NCBI GenBank assembly: GCA_020852815.1
Contig: JADZAN010000003.1
Span: 62,001-126,000, forward strand
Direction: 5' to 3'
Origin: Gemmatimonadaceae bacterium
GTDB lineage: Bacteria; Gemmatimonadota; Gemmatimonadetes; Gemmatimonadales; Gemmatimonadaceae
Length of the DNA: 64,000 bases
Every line of letters begins with the position of its first letter. The first letter of the stretch is position 1. The notes below the pieces were generated by a model. It ran no database searches. It worked only from the letters and a program-made list of their open reading frames with translations, and was not told the DNA's origin. Made by a program: the position numbers and the translations under genes. Below are positions 35,362-42,908 of the stretch, piece by piece.

Positions 35362-36884
35362 CGTCCCTCAGTCGATTCGGCGAGCGCCTGGGCGGCGCGC
35401 GCCACGGTGGTCGCGGCGGGGCGCAGGCGCCCGCCAGGGGCACGCAGCCCGTCGAGTGTGTCGTAGTCGCCTGCGCCGTCGATGATGACGGCGCGCATCC
35501 TGGGCTGGGTGGTGGCCCACGCCACCACCCCCCACAGCGCGCGCTCCTGGTTCCGCTCGCCAAACGTCCGCGGATACCCGCGCGCCGAGAAGACCCACTG
35601 CTCCTTGGTGGTGCGGCGCATCCACCGTTCCGCCAGCCGCAATCGCGCCTCGAGCGAGGCCCCGCCGCCGAACGAGGGCGCCAGCGAGAAGCCCAGCAGG
35701 TCGATCCCCGGTTGCCGCGCTCCCCACGCGTACAGCGCCGAGTCGGCGGCGGTGAAGGCCGACGCATTGAGCGCCACCTTCGTGCGCGGGCGCAGGCGAT
35801 GCACCTCCTCGGCGGCGCGCGTGAAGTAGTCGCGCCACCACGCCGGCGCCACACGCCCTAACGCGGTATGCCCGGCGTCTTCGGGGTCGAGCGCGGGTAT
35901 CACCACGTCGGGTCGCAGGCGACGCACCACCTGGTCGAGCATTGCCAGGCGGCGCTCCAGGTAGCGGCTGGGGCCCTGTCGATACAGCGCGCCATCGGCC
36001 TCGCCGTAGCCCAGCGTCACGACGAGTTGCACCGAGTCGCGGCGCAGGGCGTCGAGCGCATTGGCCAGCGAGTCCAGCGCCAGCGCTCGCACACCGTCAG
36101 GCGCAATGGTGACGCTCACGATCGACGCGTCGAGCGAGTCGGCGAGCGTCAGGTCGCGCTCCAGCGGGAGCGGGGCGGGGGGGGCGTCGAGCGTGGGGAG
36201 GATGTGCAACCCCAGCAGGAAGTCACCGCGGGGGCGCTCCTGCAGGCGCTCCGTTCCCAGTGGCGCGAACGACTCGGCGGCGTACACCGAGCGTGGGAGT
36301 TCCATCGCGAAGATCGCCACCGATGTCGCCGCCGACAGCGCCAGCACGGCGCGCACCGAGCGGCTCACCCCCCAGCGCGCTGGATATGCAGGGGAGAGCA
36401 AGGGGAGGGCGAGCACCCACGGCGACCAGAGCGCCATGCGCCCGAAGATGAGGCCCAGCGCCCCCGACTGCGCGACCGCGGTACCCACCAGCGGCGACGG
36501 CAGCGCAACGATCCACTCCGACGCGAAGCGCGCCGTGGCCGCCGCCAGCAGCGTGCAGTTGAAGGCAAAGATCGGCAGCGCAAAGAGCGGCGTCACCAAT
36601 CGGCGAAACAGTGCGTAGCCGCTCTGCAACACGTAGAAGAGCAGGACCACCGGCCAGAGCCACGCCACGAGATATACCACGCGCCCCGTCATCGTCGTGC
36701 TCGCGGCCAGCGCGATCAGCGCGCCGGGAACGATGAACAGTCCGCAGATCGACGTCAGCGCCAGAAAGAGGCGCGTCTGGCGGCGAGCATTGGCAATCTG
36801 CCCGGCCAGCAACACGTCCCAAAGCAGTACGGCGGCCGACAGCGCCACGTACAGCGAGATTCGCCAGTCGTCGCGAAGTGACAT
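35358..36884 (-). CDS. membrane protein with a C-terminal glycosidase-like extracytoplasmic domain
   Basis: About 508 residues from ATG at 36884 (MSLRDDWRISLY); upstream starts at 36902 and 36923 remain possible. The first 200 residues hold six or seven hydrophobic helices. The rest is soluble, with TIM-barrel-like strands: LVVTLGYGEADGALYRQGPS, VVIPALDPEDAGHTALG, KVALNASAF, IDLLGFSLAPSFGG, EQWVFSARGYPRTFGERNQE and AVIIDGAGDYDTLDGL. The last segments resemble glycosidase-like proteins, but I cannot name catalytic residues with confidence. No firm family. Confidence 0.65.
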   Translation of the reverse strand: MSLRDDWRISLYVALSAAVLLWDVLLAGQIANARRQTRLFLALTSICGLFIVPGALIALAASTTMTGRVVYLVAWLWPVVLLFYVLQSGYALFRRLVTPLFALPIFAFNCTLLAAATARFASEWIVALPSPLVGTAVAQSGALGLIFGRMALWSPWVLALPLLSPAYPARWGVSRSVRAVLALSAATSVAIFAMELPRSVYAAESFAPLGTERLQERPRGDFLLGLHILPTLDAPPAPLPLERDLTLADSLDASIVSVTIAPDGVRALALDSLANALDALRRDSVQLVVTLGYGEADGALYRQGPSRYLERRLAMLDQVVRRLRPDVVIPALDPEDAGHTALGRVAPAWWRDYFTRAAEEVHRLRPRTKVALNASAFTAADSALYAWGARQPGIDLLGFSLAPSFGGGASLEARLRLAERWMRRTTKEQWVFSARGYPRTFGERNQERALWGVVAWATTQPRMRAVIIDGAGDYDTLDGLRAPGGRLRPAATTVARAAQALAESTEGR

Positions 36885-36994
36885 CACGTCCCCAATCTCC
36901 ATTGGTGCGGGAGCCACGCACAAGCACGCGACAGAGCGCCGTGTGCCGGTGCGCGCCCATCCCCGAGCGCGAGACCGGGAATTACCTTGACCGC

Positions 36995-37528
36995 ATGGAC
37001 CGCCGCCCGCTGCTCTATCTCCCCTCGGTGATCTCGCTCACGCGGCTCGCAATGGCGGCGGCCTTCGTGATGATCCCGTCGCCGGTCACGCGCGTCTGGC
37101 TCATCCTCCTCGCCGCACTCACCGACTTCCTCGACGGGTGGCTGGCGCGCCGCGCCAACCTCACCACCCGCTGGGGGGCGCTGATCGATCCGGTCGCCGA
37201 CCGCATGTTCGTCTTCACCGCGGTCTGCGTCTTCCTCTTCGAGGGACTCATCTCGACGTCGCAGTACTTCATCCTGATTTCGCGAGACTTCATGACCGCG
37301 GTCGGCTTCCTCGTGGCGCGCGCCGTGTCGTGGCTGCGCCCCATCACCTTCCGCGCCCGCCTGTCCGGCAAGGTGGCCACCACGTTGCAGCTGATGGCGC
37401 TGCTGGCCGTCCTGTTGCAGCCGCATCAGGCACCCTGGCTCATCCTCGCCGTCGGCGTCACCTCGCTCTGGGCCATCGTCGACTACACGCTCATGCTGTG
37501 GCGGGAGCGCGAGCGCACCGCCGCATGA
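36995..37528 (+). CDS. CDP-alcohol phosphatidyltransferase
   Basis: 177 residues from ATG at 36995. Integral membrane enzyme that transfers a phosphatidyl group from CDP-diacylglycerol to an alcohol. The full signature DG-x2-AR-x8-G-x3-D-x3-D is present (Asp 47, Gly 48, Ala 51, Arg 52, Gly 61, Asp 65, Asp 69). Five or six transmembrane helices. It resembles phosphatidylglycerophosphate synthases, but the acceptor cannot be fixed. The stop overlaps the next gene (ATGA). Confidence 0.9.
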   Translation: MDRRPLLYLPSVISLTRLAMAAAFVMIPSPVTRVWLILLAALTDFLDGWLARRANLTTRWGALIDPVADRMFVFTAVCVFLFEGLISTSQYFILISRDFMTAVGFLVARAVSWLRPITFRARLSGKVATTLQLMALLAVLLQPHQAPWLILAVGVTSLWAIVDYTLMLWRERERTAA

Positions 37529-38016
37529 CCGTGCCGCGTCCCGCGCGCGCGGGCACGGCGCTCGCCCTCGCGGCCGCCCTCTTCCCGGCGCTCGCGCACG
37601 CACAGCGCCCCACCGGGACACAGTTCGAGGCGCGCCTCGACGCCATCGCCGCGCGCACGCCGTCGTTGCAGCTGGGAGGCGGCTTCAACGTCCCCGCCGG
37701 CCTCTACGTGCGCATCGGCGGCACCGTCGCCGGCGGCATCGCCAGGCGCAATGGCGTGACACACGGTGCCGCGCGCGCCGACGTCATTGCCCGCTTCCTC
37801 CTCGACCCCTTCGCCGAGTCGCCCATCGCCCTCTACGGACTCGGCGGCCTGAGCGCCATGGTCGACCCGTTCGAGCACGCGCGGCCGCGCGTCGTCGTGG
37901 GGCTGGGAATCGAGTCGCGCGTGCGCAACCGCCGCGCGCTGGCCGCCGAACTCGCGCTCGGCGGCGGCGTTCGCATCGCCGGCGTCATTCGCCGCGGTCG
38001 CCGCGCCGGCCGCTAG
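37525..38016 (+). CDS. exported hypothetical protein, glycine-rich beta
   Basis: 163 residues from ATG at 37525, overlapping the preceding stop by four bases. Signal peptide ending AHAQ, then LQLGGGFNVPAGLYVRIGGT, VTHGAARADVIARFLLDPF, IALYGLGGLSAMVDPF and RVVVGLGIESR. Alternating hydrophobic/Gly strands suggest a small outer-membrane beta-barrel or a surface protein, but there is no recognised family. Confidence 0.65.
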   Translation: MTVPRPARAGTALALAAALFPALAHAQRPTGTQFEARLDAIAARTPSLQLGGGFNVPAGLYVRIGGTVAGGIARRNGVTHGAARADVIARFLLDPFAESPIALYGLGGLSAMVDPFEHARPRVVVGLGIESRVRNRRALAAELALGGGVRIAGVIRRGRRAGR

Positions 38017-38099
38017 CCCGCAACGCAGCTCGCAACGCAGGCCGATGCGCAACCCGGCGGCGCCGGGCCGTCGGCACTCTCGACCTGGCCGCTCGCCCC

Positions 38100-38132
38100 A
38101 AAAAAGCAAAACCCCCTCGAACAGGAGGGGGT
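38100..38132 (-). terminator. intrinsic terminator
   Basis: Minus strand: CCCCCTC-ctgttc-GAGGGGG followed by TTTTGCTTTTTT; perfect 8-bp stem counting the closing pair. Eight bases beyond the stop at 38140. Confidence 0.92.
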
Positions 38133-38139
38133 CGTCGTG

Positions 38140-38415
38140 CTACGCCGCGGTGATCGCTTCGTTGTTCCGGCTCTGCTTCGGCGGCTGGACGAATCGCTCG
38201 CCCAGCGTGCGGATCTGCTTCAGTTGCTCCTGCGAGAGCTCGTGGAACCGATCGGCAAGATACTTCATGGTTTCATCGAACCATTCGCCCTGGTGCTCGG
38301 GCTCAGAGCCGATGACTCCGCATTGCATGATGTGCTGGAACAGCTCGTCACGGGCTTCATCGAACGGCGTCGGGATGGCCGACGGCGTGTGACGACGGGC
38401 GGGTTTCTTCGCCAT
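38140..38415 (-). CDS. small conserved-looking cytoplasmic protein
   Basis: 91 residues from ATG at 38415. Basic N-terminus (MAKKPARRHTPSAIPTPFD), then mostly helical: DEARDELFQHIMQCGVIGS, WFDETMKYLADRFHELSQEQ, LKQIRTLGERF. Own terminator. The amphipathic helices suggest a small regulatory or nucleoid-type protein, but I recognise no family. Confidence 0.75.
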   Translation of the reverse strand: MAKKPARRHTPSAIPTPFDEARDELFQHIMQCGVIGSEPEHQGEWFDETMKYLADRFHELSQEQLKQIRTLGERFVQPPKQSRNNEAITAA

Positions 38416-38557
38416 GTCCTCGGGTTGAAAGGTGGGTACGACACCCAAAGCTAATCGATCAGTAGCGTCTGCCAAAGTTACGCGCGGCCGTGCGCGAACG
38501 TTCTGCGGCTGCCGCAGTAGCTGGCAGCGCGTCTCGCGCCGCCAAGCCAGCGGACTT

Positions 38558-39487
38558 TCAGCGGCGCGACGCGAAGTCGCCGATCAGCTCGGCGAGCGTC
38601 TCGGGCGACTCCTCGGGGACGAGGTGCCCCACTTCGTCCACATTCTCGTATCGGCCGCTGGGGAAGGAAGCTGCGTATTCCTCCGCGATCGCCTTCGTGC
38701 ACCAGCGATCGCGCGTCCCCCGTACCACCAGCACCTCCTGGCGAATGGACGCCGGCGCCAGCTCCTCCAGCTCCTCCTCCTCCAGCGCCCCGGCGAGCGC
38801 CAGCAGGTGGTTCGTCCCCTCGCGCCCCAGATACGGCGCCAGGTACCGCCCCACGAGAACCGCGGGCATGTGGTCGGACGAACTGACCGATTCCTCGAGG
38901 AACGGGGTCAAGAGCGCCGAGGCGCCAAACAGCCCGCGCGTGAGGCGCAACGCGTGGCGCGCCGTGTCGCGCTGCAGATCGCGGACGGCGGGCCCCGGAA
39001 TGTCGTCCAGTGGGGGCGGCCCCACCATCACCAGTCGCGACACCCGATCGCGCCGGTCGCTTGCCAGCGCCATGGCAACAATCGCCCCGATATCGAGCCC
39101 CACCAGGGCGGCGCGCGGAATCTGGAGGGCGGTCAGCGCGCGATCGACGTAGTCCGCCTGTGCCAGCACCCCGAAGTCGGCGTCGAACGGGCGATCCGAC
39201 TCGCCGTAGCCGAAGAGATCGACGGCGTACGCCGTCATCTGCCGCACCGCCAGCATCGGCCCCACGTGCCGCCACAGGAAGGCGGTGGTCCCGAAACCGT
39301 GGAGCAGGACGACCGGCGCTCCGCCGTAGCCGAACCGCTCCACGTGCATCGCCCCCGGCCCCACCGGGACACGGAAGATGTCGGGATCGGTCGGGACGCT
39401 CACGCGAATGTGGGGGAGATGTCGGGGTGGAATCCGGCGCCATCGAGGCTCGGCTGGCGCCGGAAATGTAAGCGACCACCCCGCCAT
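38558..39487 (-). CDS. alpha/beta hydrolase with aspartate nucleophile
   Basis: Up to 309 residues (the first 30 are weakly conserved and a later start is possible). VVLLHGFGTTAFLWRH is the oxyanion region and the elbow reads ALVGLDIGAIVAMAL, so the nucleophile is Asp, as in epoxide hydrolases and haloalkane dehalogenases, not Ser. Acid/base partners lie in VVRGTRDRWC and VDEVGHLVPEESPE. The lid domain (about 160-235) is helical. Function probably epoxide or C-halogen hydrolysis, but substrate unknown. Confidence 0.85.
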   Translation of the reverse strand: MAGWSLTFPAPAEPRWRRIPPRHLPHIRVSVPTDPDIFRVPVGPGAMHVERFGYGGAPVVLLHGFGTTAFLWRHVGPMLAVRQMTAYAVDLFGYGESDRPFDADFGVLAQADYVDRALTALQIPRAALVGLDIGAIVAMALASDRRDRVSRLVMVGPPPLDDIPGPAVRDLQRDTARHALRLTRGLFGASALLTPFLEESVSSSDHMPAVLVGRYLAPYLGREGTNHLLALAGALEEEELEELAPASIRQEVLVVRGTRDRWCTKAIAEEYAASFPSGRYENVDEVGHLVPEESPETLAELIGDFASRR

Positions 39488-39629
39488 CGTCGGCGTCCAC
39501 CGCTCGCTGCCGCGCGCCTCGTGGCCATGCCCTCTCCCTCCTCACCGCTCGGCGTCCTAGGTTTCCCGTCCCCCAGACCGCCGAACACCGACGCATCGCC
39601 GCCGATGCGACGAAACCGACAGAGGAGCA

Positions 39630-40400
39630 ATGGCCAAGCAACCAGTGGATGCCGGACGAGGACGCGGACCCAACGTGGTGAAGAAGCACGCCAAGCGGCG
39701 ACAGGGGAACTTCTACGCGATCCTGGGGCTCGTGGGCGCGCTCGTCGGCGCCTTCATCTTCTACCGCGTCACCCAGCCCAAGGTGACTCCGGAGAGCACG
39801 CGCGTCGATCCGTCGCTCCTCCCGCAGGCCGAGGGGTACTTCATGGGGCGTGAAGACGCACCGGTGAAGGTCCTCGAGTTCGCGGACTTCGAGTGCCCGG
39901 CCTGCGGCCAGTTCTTCGTGCTCACCGAGCCCGACGTGCGCCAGCGCCTCATCGAGACCGGGGAGATCTCGTACCGCTTCTTCGATTTCCCCCTCCCGGG
40001 GCACAAGAACACGTGGCCGGCCTCCAACGCCGCCGCCTGCGCCAACGAGCAGGGGAAGTTCTGGCAAATGCACGACATGCTCTTCCAGTCGCAGGACGAG
40101 TGGAACGGCGCCGCGACCTCGCGCCCCAAGTCGGTCTTCAAGGGCTACGCCGAAAAGCTCGGCCTCGACGTCGCGAAGTGGGAACAGTGCTTCGACGACC
40201 AGAAGTTCCTGCGGAACATCCAGTCCCACGAGGCCGAGGCCGTGCGTCGCCAGGTGGCGCAGACGCCGACTTTCATCATCGGCTCGCGCCTGGTGCCCGG
40301 CAGCATCTCGTTTGACAAGTTCAAGGCCTACGTGGACAGCGCCAAGGCCGAACTGCCCGCGCCGGCCGCCGCGCCCGCCACCGATACGGCGAAGAAGTAG
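39630..40400 (+). CDS. membrane-anchored DsbA/thioredoxin-like disulfide oxidoreductase
   Basis: 256 residues from ATG at 39630, preceded by AGAGGAG. One N-terminal transmembrane helix (29-46), linker, then a DsbA-type thioredoxin fold with active site CPAC (Cys 89, Cys 92) in LEFADFECPACGQFF and the cis-Pro loop VAQTPTFIIG. Two further cysteines (CAN, QCFDD) may form a structural disulfide. It should catalyse disulfide exchange in the periplasm. Followed by an intrinsic terminator. Confidence 0.93.
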   Translation: MAKQPVDAGRGRGPNVVKKHAKRRQGNFYAILGLVGALVGAFIFYRVTQPKVTPESTRVDPSLLPQAEGYFMGREDAPVKVLEFADFECPACGQFFVLTEPDVRQRLIETGEISYRFFDFPLPGHKNTWPASNAAACANEQGKFWQMHDMLFQSQDEWNGAATSRPKSVFKGYAEKLGLDVAKWEQCFDDQKFLRNIQSHEAEAVRRQVAQTPTFIIGSRLVPGSISFDKFKAYVDSAKAELPAPAAAPATDTAKK

Positions 40401-40426
40401 ACGTAGCGGCCCTCGCCCTACGTGCG

Positions 40427-40459
40427 AACGCCGCCCCTCTCGATGGGGGCGGCGTTTCT
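40427..40459 (+). terminator. intrinsic terminator after the DsbA-like gene
   Basis: AACGCCGCCCC/GGGGCGGCGTT, perfect 11-bp stem with an 8-base loop, followed by TCTCGTT. It lies between convergent genes. Confidence 0.85.
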
Positions 40460-40461
40460 CG

Positions 40462-41355
40462 TTAGGTGCGGTCGGTGGCGAAGCGGCGGCGCGGGTCGAT
40501 CTTCTCGACCAAAGGCGTGGCATCCGGTCGCTTGTACACCGCCTCCTCCAGCCATCTCACCTCGTCTGCTCGCTCGGCGTCGGGGACGTCGCGCCACCAC
40601 ACCGACTTCTGCGGGTTCCACTTGTAGCTACGTGCCTTGAGCGCGTCCTTCGACTCGAAGGGGGCGCCCGTCGCGCACACGCGCCACACGGGGCGGCGCG
40701 CGTTCTCCAGCAGGAGCCGCATCGGGACGACGCCGTCCTCGAACGGCGTCGCAAGGAGATGGATCCCGGCGTAGACGTCCTCGTCGGCGCGATGCGCCTC
40801 GTAGAAGGTGCGGGCGTGCTTGTACAGCAGGAACTCGAGCTTTGCCGAGTCGAAGCCCTGGCTCGCCCACGGCACGTCCTGCTGAGAGCAGGCCCAGTGC
40901 TTGTCGGCAAAAACCGGGAGGCGCCGGTCCAGGAAGCCGCGATCGAAGGGCGCGTTGTGCGCGATGACGAGGACCGACTCGCGCGCCGCGGCGGTGATCG
41001 CCGCGTCATCCAGCCGTTGCCCTGCCACCATCTCGTCGGTAATCCCCGTCTTCGCCACCACGAAGGGGGGAATGGGGCGCCCCGGGTCCTCGTAGCAGGT
41101 GATGGCGGGATGGACCTCGTGGACCTCTCCCGTTGCCGATGAGTAGTCGAACGGAACGCCGCAGAACTGGATGATGACGTCGCTGCGCACCTCCAGGCCG
41201 GTGGTCTCGACGTCGACATAGAGCGCCCGGCGCACGTCGTTGCACGCTCCGGCGGCGTACCGCGCGCGCCGCGGAAGTCGGCGCAGCACGAGGTAGTCGG
41301 GGTCCGCGGCCAGGATGGCGGCGGCCTTCTCCGAGGCATCGCGGTCGGCGCACAT
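40462..41355 (-). CDS. DEDDh 3'-5' exonuclease (DnaQ-like)
   Basis: 297 residues from ATG at 41355. Exo I YVDVETTGL (Asp 48, Glu 50), Exo II near VIAHNAPFDRGFLDRR with Asp, and Exo III HRADEDVYA with the general-base His and Asp. The first 40 residues and the C-terminal 90 (LLENARRPVWRVCATGAPFE, KARSYKWNPQKSVWWRDV) are extra. The tail resembles the C-terminal module seen in some DNA polymerase III epsilon-like nucleases. Probably a stand-alone nuclease in repair or RNA turnover. Confidence 0.88.
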   Translation of the reverse strand: MCADRDASEKAAAILAADPDYLVLRRLPRRARYAAGACNDVRRALYVDVETTGLEVRSDVIIQFCGVPFDYSSATGEVHEVHPAITCYEDPGRPIPPFVVAKTGITDEMVAGQRLDDAAITAAARESVLVIAHNAPFDRGFLDRRLPVFADKHWACSQQDVPWASQGFDSAKLEFLLYKHARTFYEAHRADEDVYAGIHLLATPFEDGVVPMRLLLENARRPVWRVCATGAPFESKDALKARSYKWNPQKSVWWRDVPDAERADEVRWLEEAVYKRPDATPLVEKIDPRRRFATDRT

Positions 41356-41558
41356 TGGCGCCAATCTACCGTATCCACTGACATCCGAGAGGGGCGGTGC
41401 GCCGATCTCAAGCAGCCATTGGCACTTGGCCCGATCGGTCCAAAGCTCCCGCTCGTCAGGGATCACCCGGAGCGCTCCGGGGAGAAACCCTCGTTGCACC
41501 CTCTGGCGCAAAGACGGACCCTGGTAACAGCATTTTCCATCCCTGAACGGAGATCGCC

Positions 41559-42827
41559 ATGCCCGCGACGTTTACCCCCATTTCCAACGACGTGCTCGAT
41601 GGTGTGCGCAAGGGAGACGAGAAGTCGTTCGAGCGTCTCTTTCGCCAGCACTTCGATGCATTGATCGAGGAGGCGAAGGCCAACTTCGATGATGCCGCAG
41701 CGGCTCCCAAGGTCGTGGAGATTTCGGTCCTTAGGGCCTGGGAACAGCGCGCCTCGTTCGAGTCGTCGGCCGCGTTGGAGGCATTCCTTCGCAAGTCCGT
41801 TCACGATGGCGCCCTGCGGGAGAAGGGGCGCAAGGCCGCGTTGCACCGCTTCGAGGCGCACGAAGGGGTCCACGTCAAGAAGGGTCACAACGGCGCACCG
41901 GCCACGGCCGACGAGGTGTGGCAGCACGTTGCCGCGGCGTTGCACGCGCCGCCCCCCGATGCGTCGATCACCAGTGCGGCCAAGGCCGAGATGTCGCGTC
42001 ACAACGCCGCCGAGCACATGGCGGCGGTGGGGAAGCGTCGCTCGCCGCTCGTCACGCTGGCCTACTTTGGCGGCGCCGTCTTCGTCGTGGCAACGCTCCT
42101 GTGGGCCATCTTCCGCGAGTCACCCGCGCAGAAGGTATCGCGCTTCCTCAAGCATGCCGACTCGCAGGAGATCATCTCCAAGTTCGGGCAGGTGGGCTCC
42201 ATGACGCTGGGCGACGGGACCAAGGCCAAGATCGGTGCCGACTCCAAGCTCCTCATCCCGCCCGGCTTCAACACCGAGGTGCGCGCCGTCCGCGTGACCG
42301 GCACGGCATCGTTTGAGGTGGCGTCGGGACAGTCGCTCCCGTTCGAGGTTCGCGTCGGTGATGCCGCCGTGATCGCCACTGGGACCGCCTTCGTGGTGAA
42401 CTACGACACCGCCAGCTCCTCCGCCCTGGTCCGCGTCGACGAGGGGACCGTCGACGTCCGGTTCGGCGACAAGGCGAAGGAAGTGAGGTCGGTTGGTGCC
42501 GGCAAGGCGGTGACGGTGAGCAAGACCGGCGAGATCACCGATGCCTCGCAGGCGCAGGTCGACGAGACCACCGCGTGGACCTCCGGCCGCCTCGTGGTCG
42601 TCGACAAGACGTTGCGCCAGGCGCTCGAGCAGACGCGCCGCTGGTACGGCATCGCGCTCGTCCCGTCGGACCAGTCGCTCATGGAACGCAAGGTCTCGAT
42701 CGACGCCTCGCTCGACTCGTCCAAGGACATGATCGCCGACCTCGAGCAGTCCGGCAACATGCAGTTTGGCTGGGACGACAAGACGATGACGCTGTACGAC
42801 AAGGGAACGGTGAAGGCGAAGAAGTAG
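41559..42827 (+). CDS. membrane protein fusing a sigma-region-2-like domain to FecR
   Basis: 422 residues from ATG at 41559 (ribosome site GGAG). Residues about 10-100 (DVLDGVRKGDEKSFERLFRQ, VVEISVLRAWEQRASFESSA, ALEAFLRKSVHDGALREKGR) resemble region 2 of ECF sigma factors, including the core-binding helix and the F-x-S-x-x-A-L-x-A-F/Y-L signature. No region 4 follows. Instead come a linker, one transmembrane helix (163-184), a FecR domain (about 240-325, VTGTASFEVASGQSLPFEVR) and a C-terminal STN/DUF4974-like domain (335-415). Ordinary FecR proteins have a short anti-sigma N-terminus. FecR assignment is firm; sigma-like assignment is from pattern only. Confidence 0.8.
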   Translation: MPATFTPISNDVLDGVRKGDEKSFERLFRQHFDALIEEAKANFDDAAAAPKVVEISVLRAWEQRASFESSAALEAFLRKSVHDGALREKGRKAALHRFEAHEGVHVKKGHNGAPATADEVWQHVAAALHAPPPDASITSAAKAEMSRHNAAEHMAAVGKRRSPLVTLAYFGGAVFVVATLLWAIFRESPAQKVSRFLKHADSQEIISKFGQVGSMTLGDGTKAKIGADSKLLIPPGFNTEVRAVRVTGTASFEVASGQSLPFEVRVGDAAVIATGTAFVVNYDTASSSALVRVDEGTVDVRFGDKAKEVRSVGAGKAVTVSKTGEITDASQAQVDETTAWTSGRLVVVDKTLRQALEQTRRWYGIALVPSDQSLMERKVSIDASLDSSKDMIADLEQSGNMQFGWDDKTMTLYDKGTVKAKK

Positions 42828-42856
42828 TCGCCGCGCCTCACGCCAGTCCGATGCAC

Positions 42857-42888
42857 GCCCGGTGGCACCCAACGCGGTGTCACCGGGC
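42857..42888. terminator. hairpin between convergent genes
   Basis: GCCCGGTGGCACC pairs with GGTGTCACCGGGC: 13 bp with one G-U, 6-base loop, 29 bases after the FecR-fusion stop and 20 before the helicase stop. T-tract weak (GACTTCGTT). Confidence 0.65.
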
Positions 42889-42908
42889 GACTTCGTTGCG
42901 ACGTGCTG

